A stretch of DNA of 45,591 bases from Clostridium sp. CAG:440 (GTDB taxonomy: Bacteria > Bacillota > Clostridia > TANB77 > CAG-508): positions 1 to 45,591 of the forward strand of contig FR898643.1 in assembly GCA_000437215.1 (NCBI GenBank), written 5' to 3'. Both the position numbers and the translations under genes were made by a program. The notes under the pieces are model-generated. The model did not search any database and was not told the DNA's origin. It saw nothing but the letters and a program-made list of their open reading frames with translations. Positions 39,891-45,591 of this stretch are shown in pieces. The stretch's first letter is position 1. Each line of letters starts with the position of its first letter.

Positions 39891-39939
39891 TATAAAAAGC
39901 AATATAATAAAAGCTTAAAATCAAAAGGAGGAAAATTAT

Positions 39940-40956
39940 ATGTCAGTAAAAGTAGCCATTAACGGTTTTGGACGTATAGGACGTCTAGCATTTAGACAAA
40001 TGTTTGGAGCAGAAGGATATGAAGTTGTTGCAATAAACGACTTAACAAGTCCTAAAATGTTAGCTCAATTATTAAAATATGATTCAGCACAAGGAAGATA
40101 TGAAAAAGCTGAAACAGTAGAAGCAGGAGAAGATTCTATAACAGTAGATGGAAAAACAATAAAAATATATGCACAACAGGATGCAACAAAATTACCATGG
40201 AGAGAAATTGGAGTAGATGTAGTGTTAGAATGTACAGGATTCTATACATCTAAAGAAAAAGCAAAAGCACATATAAATGCAGGAGCTAAAAAAGTAGTTA
40301 TATCAGCACCAGCTGGTAATGATTTACCAACAGTAGTATTTGGAGTAAATGAAAATGTATTAACACCAGAAGATACAGTTATATCAGCAGCTTCATGTAC
40401 AACAAACTGTTTAGCACCAATGGCAAAAGCATTAAATGATTTTGCACCAATTCAATCAGGAATTATGACAACAGTTCATGCTTATACAGGAGACCAAATG
40501 TTACTAGATGGACCACACAGAAAAGGTGATTTAAGAAGAGCAAGAGCAGCTGCTGTAAATATTGTTCCAAATTCAACAGGAGCAGCAAAAGCTATAGGTT
40601 TAGTTATTCCAGAATTAAATGGAAAATTAATTGGTTCAGCACAAAGAGTTCCAGTTCCAACAGGATCAACAACAATATTAGTTGCAGTTGTTAAAGGAAA
40701 TGACATAACACCAGAAAAAATAAATGAAGCAATGAAAGCTGCATCAAATGAATCTTTTGGTTACACAGAAGAATTATTAGTTTCTTCAGATGTAATAGGA
40801 ATGAGATATGGTTCATTATTTGATGCTACACAAACAATGGTAACAAAAATAGAAGAAGGATTATACCAAGTTCAAGTTGTTTCATGGTATGATAATGAAA
40901 ATTCATATACAAGTCAAATGGTTAGAACAATAAAATACTTTGCAGAATTAGGATAG
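39940..40956 (+). CDS. gap: Glyceraldehyde-3-phosphate dehydrogenase
   Basis: The enzyme oxidises glyceraldehyde-3-phosphate to 1,3-bisphosphoglycerate with NAD+. The product has 338 residues. NGFGRIGR at the N-terminus binds NAD; the catalytic Cys153 lies in SCTTN; TVHAYTGDQ, RRARAAAVNIVP and WYDNENSYTSQM are all present. AAAGGAGG precedes the ATG. A terminator and a nested promoter separate it from pgk, so its level can be set apart from the rest of the pathway. Confidence 0.97.
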   Translation: MSVKVAINGFGRIGRLAFRQMFGAEGYEVVAINDLTSPKMLAQLLKYDSAQGRYEKAETVEAGEDSITVDGKTIKIYAQQDATKLPWREIGVDVVLECTGFYTSKEKAKAHINAGAKKVVISAPAGNDLPTVVFGVNENVLTPEDTVISAASCTTNCLAPMAKALNDFAPIQSGIMTTVHAYTGDQMLLDGPHRKGDLRRARAAAVNIVPNSTGAAKAIGLVIPELNGKLIGSAQRVPVPTGSTTILVAVVKGNDITPEKINEAMKAASNESFGYTEELLVSSDVIGMRYGSLFDATQTMVTKIEEGLYQVQVVSWYDNENSYTSQMVRTIKYFAELG

Positions 40957-40963
40957 AAATATT

Positions 40964-40990
40964 AAAAGAACACTTGAAAAGTGTTCTTTT
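40964..40990 (+). terminator. Terminator between gap and pgk
   Basis: An 11-bp stem (40964-40974 with 40980-40990) with a short TGAAA loop is followed by T residues. As in the tyrS terminator, the loop carries the -35 box of the next promoter. Confidence 0.8.
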
Positions 40991-41002
40991 TTAATATACA
41001 AT
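40974..41002 (+). promoter_or_regulatory. Promoter of pgk, nested in the gap terminator
   Basis: TTGAAA (40974-40979) and TACAAT (40997-41002) are spaced by 17 bases. Same design as the promoter in front of gap. Confidence 0.55.
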
Positions 41003-41074
41003 AGGAATGTCTTATAAAAAACAAAAAAATGGTAAAACTAATAAAAGTTACCAAAGTTTAAGGGGGAATTTAAA

Positions 41075-42259
41075 ATGAGTAAAAAGACAGTAAGAGATAT
41101 TGATTTAAAAGATAAGAAGGTATTAGTAAGATGCGATTTTAACGTACCAATGGACGAAAATAAAAAAATCACAGACAATACAAGAATAGTTGCAGCTATT
41201 CCAACAATAAAATATTTATTAGAAAATAATTGTGCAATAATTCTATGTTCACATTTAGGAAGACCAAAGGGGGAATTTAAACCAGAATATTCACTAGCAC
41301 CAGTTGCAGAAGAATTATCTAAATTATTAGGAAAAGAAGTAATAATGGCAAAAGATGTAATAGGAGAAGATGCAAAACAAAAAGCTGCTAATTTAAAACA
41401 AGGTCAAATAATGTTATTAGAAAATGTTAGATTCCACAAAGAAGAAACAGACAATTCACCAGAATTTGCAAAAGAATTAGCAAGTATGGCACAAATATAT
41501 GTAAATGATGCATTTGGAACAGCTCATAGAGCACATAGTTCAACAGCAGGAGTTGCAGCATATTTACCAGCTGTTTCTGGATTTTTAATAGAAAAAGAAT
41601 TAAAATTTTTAGGAAATGCAATAAACAATCCACAAAGACCATTTGTAGCAATATTAGGTGGTGCAAAGGTGTCTGACAAAATAGGAGTTATAGATAGTTT
41701 ATTAGATAAAGTAGATACATTAATGATTGGTGGAGGAATGGCATATACATTCTTTAAAGCACAAGGTTATGAAGTAGGAAATTCAATATGTGAATTAGAT
41801 AAACTAGACTTAGCAAAACAAGCAATGGAAAAAGCAAAAGAAAAAGGTGTTAAATTAATGCTTCCAGTAGATACTAAAATAGGAAAAGAATTTAAACCAG
41901 ACACAGAAAGTAAAACAGTAGCTTGGACAGAAATTCCAGAAGGATGGGAAGGCTTTGATATTGGAGAAAAAACAATAAAAATGTTTGTAGATGAATTACA
42001 AACAGCCAAAACTGTAGTATGGAATGGACCTTTAGGTTTATTTGAATTTGATCAATTTGCAATTGGAACAAACGAAATTGCAAAAGCATTATCAAAAATT
42101 GATGCAACAACTATAATAGGTGGAGGAGATTCAGCAGCAGCAGTTGAAAAAGCAGGATTAGCTGACAAAATGACTCATATATCAACAGGTGGTGGAGCAT
42201 CATTAGAATTCTTAGAAGGAAAAAAATTACCAGGAATAGAATGCTTATTAGATAAATAA
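41075..42259 (+). CDS. pgk: Phosphoglycerate kinase
   Basis: The enzyme makes ATP from 1,3-bisphosphoglycerate. The product has 394 residues. It shows VRCDFNVPMD and SHLGRPKG in the substrate-binding N-domain, and GGAKVSDKIGVIDSLL and GGGDSAAAVEKAG in the nucleotide-binding C-domain. GGGGGAA ribosome binding site. The tpiA gene follows 42 bases later without a terminator. Confidence 0.97.
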   Translation: MSKKTVRDIDLKDKKVLVRCDFNVPMDENKKITDNTRIVAAIPTIKYLLENNCAIILCSHLGRPKGEFKPEYSLAPVAEELSKLLGKEVIMAKDVIGEDAKQKAANLKQGQIMLLENVRFHKEETDNSPEFAKELASMAQIYVNDAFGTAHRAHSSTAGVAAYLPAVSGFLIEKELKFLGNAINNPQRPFVAILGGAKVSDKIGVIDSLLDKVDTLMIGGGMAYTFFKAQGYEVGNSICELDKLDLAKQAMEKAKEKGVKLMLPVDTKIGKEFKPDTESKTVAWTEIPEGWEGFDIGEKTIKMFVDELQTAKTVVWNGPLGLFEFDQFAIGTNEIAKALSKIDATTIIGGGDSAAAVEKAGLADKMTHISTGGGASLEFLEGKKLPGIECLLDK

Positions 42260-42301
42260 TTATATCTATAAAAAAACATTAAATGCAAGGGAGAGATAAA
42301 A

Positions 42302-43054
42302 ATGAGAAAAAAAGTAATTGCTGGAAACTGGAAAATGAATATGCTTCCAAATGAAGCTATGAAATTTATAGAAGATTTAGCACCACTTGTTAAAGACACT
42401 AAAAATGAAGTAATACTATGTGTTCCATATACAGATCTATTTTATGCACTACTAACAGTACAAGGTACAAATATAAAAATAGGTGCACAAAATATGCATT
42501 TTGAAGAAAAAGGTGCATATACAGGAGAAATATCTGCCAAAATGTTAAAATCAATTAATGTAGAATATGTAATAATTGGACATTCAGAAAGAAGACAATA
42601 TTTTAATGAAACAGATGAAACAGTAAATAAAAAAATAAAAGCAGCATTTGAAAATGGATTAAAACCAATAGTATGTGTTGGGGAAACATTGGAACAAAGA
42701 GATGAAGGAACAACAATAGATATAATAACAAATCAAACAAAACTTGCTTTAGAAGGTTTAACAGATGAACAAGTTGCAAATACAATAATAGCTTATGAAC
42801 CAATATGGGCAATAGGAACAGGAAAAACAGCAACAAGTGAAGATGCACAAAAAGCTATAAAGTCAATTCGTGACAAAATTTGTCAAATCTATGGACAAAA
42901 CGTGTCTGATAGAGTTATAATACAATATGGCGGAAGTGTTAAATCATCAAATGCAAAAGAACTATTTGAAATGTCAGACATAGATGGAGGCCTAGTTGGA
43001 GGAGCAAGTCTAAAGCCAGATGAATTTTCAAAAATAGTAAATTATAATAAATAG
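42302..43054 (+). CDS. tpiA: Triosephosphate isomerase
   Basis: The enzyme interconverts dihydroxyacetone phosphate and glyceraldehyde-3-phosphate. The product has 250 residues. AGNWKMN carries the catalytic Lys, GHSERR the catalytic His, and AYEPIWAIGTGKTAT the catalytic Glu and flexible loop. GGSVKSSNA and GGASLK bind phosphate. It ends in TAG, and gpmI follows after 21 bases. Confidence 0.97.
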   Translation: MRKKVIAGNWKMNMLPNEAMKFIEDLAPLVKDTKNEVILCVPYTDLFYALLTVQGTNIKIGAQNMHFEEKGAYTGEISAKMLKSINVEYVIIGHSERRQYFNETDETVNKKIKAAFENGLKPIVCVGETLEQRDEGTTIDIITNQTKLALEGLTDEQVANTIIAYEPIWAIGTGKTATSEDAQKAIKSIRDKICQIYGQNVSDRVIIQYGGSVKSSNAKELFEMSDIDGGLVGGASLKPDEFSKIVNYNK

Positions 43055-43075
43055 CAAAAAAAGGAAGGTAGAAAT

Positions 43076-44617
43076 ATGAAAGACAAATTAACAATGCTAA
43101 TGATATTAGATGGTTTTGGAGATAATAAAAATAAGGATGGTAATGCAATACAACTTGCAAAAACACCTAATATTGATAGACTAATGAAAAAATATCCAAA
43201 TACAGACATATTTACAAGTGGACTACATGTTGGATTACCAGAAGGACAAATGGGAAATTCTGAAGTAGGGCACACAAATATCGGAGCTGGAAGAATAGTA
43301 TACCAAGAATTAACAAGAATAACAAAATCAATAGAAGATGGTGATTTCTTTTCAAATGCAGAATTAATAGGAGCAATTGATAATTGTAAGAAAAATCATA
43401 CAAAACTTCATATTTTAGGATTAGTTTCAGATGGTGGAGTTCATAGTCATATAAGACATTTATATGCACTTTTAGAACTTGCTAAAAGAAGAGACTTTGA
43501 AGATGTGTATGTACATTGCTTTTTAGATGGAAGAGATACACCACCAGCATCAGCAGAAAATTATATTTTAAAATTACAAGACAAAATGAAAGAAAAAGGT
43601 GTAGGAAAAATTGCAAGTATATCAGGAAGATTTTATGCAATGGACAGAGACAAAAGATGGGAAAGAGTTAAAAAATGCTATGATGCATTAGTACTTGGAG
43701 AAGGAAATAAAGAATCAAGTAGTGTAAAAGCAATAGAAGATTCATACCAAAAAGAAACATTTGATGAATTTGTAGAACCAACATTAATATGCAATGGAAA
43801 TGAACCAATTGCAACAATAAGTAAAAATGACTCTGTAATATTCTTTAACTTTAGACCAGATAGAGCAAGAGAAATTACAAGAGCTTTAGTAGATGACAAC
43901 TTTGACGGATTTGAAACTAAAAAAGGACTAGATTTATATTATGTTTGTTTCACAAGTTATGATGAAACAATGCCAAATGTAAAAATAGCATTCAAAAAAG
44001 AACCATTAGTTAATACATTTGGAGAATATGTAAGTAAATTAGGATATACACAATTAAGAATAGCTGAAACAGAAAAATATGCACATGTTACATTTTTCTT
44101 TAATGGAGGGGAAGAAAAACAATATGAGGGAGAAGACAGAATATTAGTACCATCTCCAAAGGTAGAAACATATGACCAAAAACCAGAAATGAGTGCATAT
44201 GAAGTAACTGACAAAGTGCTAGAAGCAATATCAAACGATAAATATGATTGTATAATATTAAACTTTGCAAATACAGACATGGTAGGACATACAGGAAGTT
44301 TACCAGCAGCAATAAAAGCAGTAGAAGCAGTAGACGAATGTGTTGGTAAAATTGTAAAACTAGTAGAAGAAAAACAAGGAAATTTAATTATAACAGCAGA
44401 CCATGGAAATGCAGAGCAAATGATAGATTATAAAACAGGAGAACCACATACAGCACACACAACAAATCCTGTTCCAATAATACTTGTAACACCAGATGAA
44501 ACATTAAACTTAAAAGAAAATGGTAAATTAGCAGATTTAGCACCAACAATGCTTGATTTAATGAATCTTAAAAAACCAGAAGAAATGACTGGAGAAAGTT
44601 TATTAATAAGAAAATAA
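43076..44617 (+). CDS. gpmI: 2,3-bisphosphoglycerate-independent phosphoglycerate mutase
   Basis: This Mn2+-dependent alkaline-phosphatase-superfamily enzyme converts 3- to 2-phosphoglycerate. The product has 513 residues. MILDGFGDNKNKDGNA supplies the first metal ligands, MGNSEVGHTNIGAGRI the phosphoserine site, DGRDTPPASA and the C-terminal NTDMVGHTG and TADHGNAEQM the remaining ligands. Its Mn need fits an organism with Mn-responsive export nearby (1.9-4.6 kb). Enolase, often next, is replaced here by a YezG-like gene. Confidence 0.97.
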   Translation: MKDKLTMLMILDGFGDNKNKDGNAIQLAKTPNIDRLMKKYPNTDIFTSGLHVGLPEGQMGNSEVGHTNIGAGRIVYQELTRITKSIEDGDFFSNAELIGAIDNCKKNHTKLHILGLVSDGGVHSHIRHLYALLELAKRRDFEDVYVHCFLDGRDTPPASAENYILKLQDKMKEKGVGKIASISGRFYAMDRDKRWERVKKCYDALVLGEGNKESSSVKAIEDSYQKETFDEFVEPTLICNGNEPIATISKNDSVIFFNFRPDRAREITRALVDDNFDGFETKKGLDLYYVCFTSYDETMPNVKIAFKKEPLVNTFGEYVSKLGYTQLRIAETEKYAHVTFFFNGGEEKQYEGEDRILVPSPKVETYDQKPEMSAYEVTDKVLEAISNDKYDCIILNFANTDMVGHTGSLPAAIKAVEAVDECVGKIVKLVEEKQGNLIITADHGNAEQMIDYKTGEPHTAHTTNPVPIILVTPDETLNLKENGKLADLAPTMLDLMNLKKPEEMTGESLLIRK

Positions 44618-44626
44618 GAGGAAAAA

Positions 44627-45301
44627 ATGTTAAAAACCACAAAAAAGATAAAGGAAATATATGAAGATATTCAAAAAAAGATATTTTATATGATTCCAGA
44701 AAAATGGGATGAACTATATTTATATGCATCAGTAATAGAAAGATTTGGAAGTATAGAAACAGGGGAATTATTTTTCTACTATATACCAAAAGGAATACTT
44801 AGAAAAAATCCTATAAATGTATATGAAATACCTGCAAAATTCAATCTAGAAGAAGCAGAATATTTAAGGCTTGTAGATCTTCTATACAGTAAAATAAAAG
44901 AACTTAGAGAAGAATTTAAAAAAATTGAAAAAGGAAGAACATGGAGTAACCTTACAATTTCAATAAAAAATATGAGATTTCATATTAAATATGATTATGA
45001 AGATCTACAAAACTGTGAATATGACAGTTACCAAAGACATATAATTTGGAGGAGCAAATACTTAAATCAAGGGATTGAAAAGGTAAATAAAGAAGACAAG
45101 GAAATTTTAAAAAAATACTATAATGGACAAAAAAGTTTAATAAGAACAGAAGAGTATGAAGAACAAATATATATTAAAGATGTAAAAAATATAGTTGATT
45201 TTGACACCGAAGATTATGAAAGTACACAAAATGTAGAATACGTAGCAAGCAAAAATACTAAAAAAAGTAAAAATCAGATTCTAATGTCGGAAGATGATTA
45301 A
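44627..45301 (+). CDS. YezG-like (DUF600) protein
   Basis: The product has 224 residues. The N-terminal 130 residues fit the YezG/DUF600 immunity family: IYEDIQKKIFYMIPEKWDEL, LYLYASVIERFG and FFYY. Known members are antitoxins of LXG-type polymorphic toxins in Bacillus. No toxin lies beside it; it starts 9 bases after gpmI and is probably cotranscribed with glycolytic genes. The C-terminal 60 residues are charged and likely disordered. It could be a solitary immunity gene or a domesticated relative with another role. Confidence 0.6.
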   Translation: MLKTTKKIKEIYEDIQKKIFYMIPEKWDELYLYASVIERFGSIETGELFFYYIPKGILRKNPINVYEIPAKFNLEEAEYLRLVDLLYSKIKELREEFKKIEKGRTWSNLTISIKNMRFHIKYDYEDLQNCEYDSYQRHIIWRSKYLNQGIEKVNKEDKEILKKYYNGQKSLIRTEEYEEQIYIKDVKNIVDFDTEDYESTQNVEYVASKNTKKSKNQILMSEDD

Positions 45302-45334
45302 TATATAATATAAATTTGGAAGGAGCAATTAAAA

Positions 45335-45591
45335 ATGATTTATTCAAAAGAATTAGAAGGAATGTGTAAAGTAGCAAAAGGTGTAGACCATGGTCCAGCA
45401 CCAATACCAGAAGAAGGAAAATGGGTTCAAGCAAAAGAAATTAAAGATATATCAGGTTTAACACACGGAATTGGTTGGTGTGCACCACAACAAGGAGCAT
45501 GTAAATTAACATTAAATGTAAAAGACGGAATTATTCAAGAAGCATTAATAGAAACAATTGGATGTTCTGGAATGACACACTCAGCAGCTAT
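45335..45591 (+). CDS. GGGtGRT-type IscU-like protein (5' part)
   Basis: The first 85 codons are present; the gene runs off the window. The sequence MIYSKELEGMCKVAKG, then HGPAPIPEEGKWVQAKEI, GLTHGIGWCAPQQGACKL and ETIGCSGMTHSAA matches my memory of the family NCBI calls GGGtGRT protein, an IscU-like scaffold-related family in anaerobes. Three cysteines here (in GWC, GAC and IGC) could bind a metal or cluster. A GGAAGGAGC site precedes the ATG. The biochemical role is unproven. Confidence 0.75.
   Translation, partial: MIYSKELEGMCKVAKGVDHGPAPIPEEGKWVQAKEIKDISGLTHGIGWCAPQQGACKLTLNVKDGIIQEALIETIGCSGMTHSAA

Noticed and set aside
1..45591. CRISPR array
   Set aside because: No regularly spaced short direct repeats were seen on reading the window.

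Overview
The window comes from a very AT-rich, low-GC Gram-positive chromosome. The best guess is an uncultured gut Clostridia-type Bacillota. Reasons: AGA-, AAA- and ATA-dominated codon use, strong GGAGG ribosome binding sites with many TTG starts, T-box and yybP-ykoY leaders, the ylxM-ffh-rpsP-khpA-rimM-trmD-rplS order, a GH25-LysM wall hydrolase, and a prepilin-like protein beginning near the sequence ENGITLIALVI. The species cannot be named from sequence alone. All readable genes end in TAA or TAG; none ends in TGA.

Layout. (1) 1-10.9 kb is core: rbgA, mrnC and tRNA-Glu; a Mn-sensing riboswitch, followed by a 115-bp inverted-repeat element, in front of a P2A-type cation ATPase; metG; a membrane-anchored polysaccharide deacetylase; a large unknown protein; and a secreted GH25 lysozyme with three LysM repeats. 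(2) 10.9-23.0 kb is an accessory island lying among three tRNA-Leu loci: an intact CAA gene, an intact UAA gene and a decayed UAA copy. It holds a membrane protein, a lipoprotein, a tyrosine-integrase remnant, a foreign-looking HD-hydrolase cassette, a frameshifted relaxase-like remnant, a compact type I toxin-antitoxin candidate, and a Tn4451-like mobilizable element with a large serine recombinase, a MobV relaxase, a probable oriT and several unknown small proteins. The recombinase has its own leader with a short peptide and a terminator. (3) 23.1-25.8 kb is a pair of unknown membrane/secreted proteins. (4) 25.8-35.1 kb is translation and secretion: T-box, pheS, pheT, a CmpB-like membrane protein, then ylxM to rplS. 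(5) 35.1-36.7 kb, minus strand, is an HD protein and dapA. (6) 36.8-38.2 kb is a prepilin-like/FGE-fold gene broken by one in-frame TGA. Its 3' end looks like the variable region of a diversity-generating retroelement target. (7) 38.3-45.6 kb is T-box and tyrS, then the glycolytic cluster gap-pgk-tpiA-gpmI, a YezG-like gene and the start of a GGGtGRT-type protein.

The most interesting items are the DGR-like variable region with its interrupting TGA, the type I toxin-antitoxin locus at 15.3-15.67 kb, the recombinase leader-peptide attenuator, the decayed tRNA-Leu duplicate, and the structured 149-bp element at 30.7 kb, which shares a 14-base match with a second site. No reverse transcriptase, template repeat, CRISPR array or insertion-sequence transposase was seen. 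All family names rest on motif recognition by eye; no database search was run.
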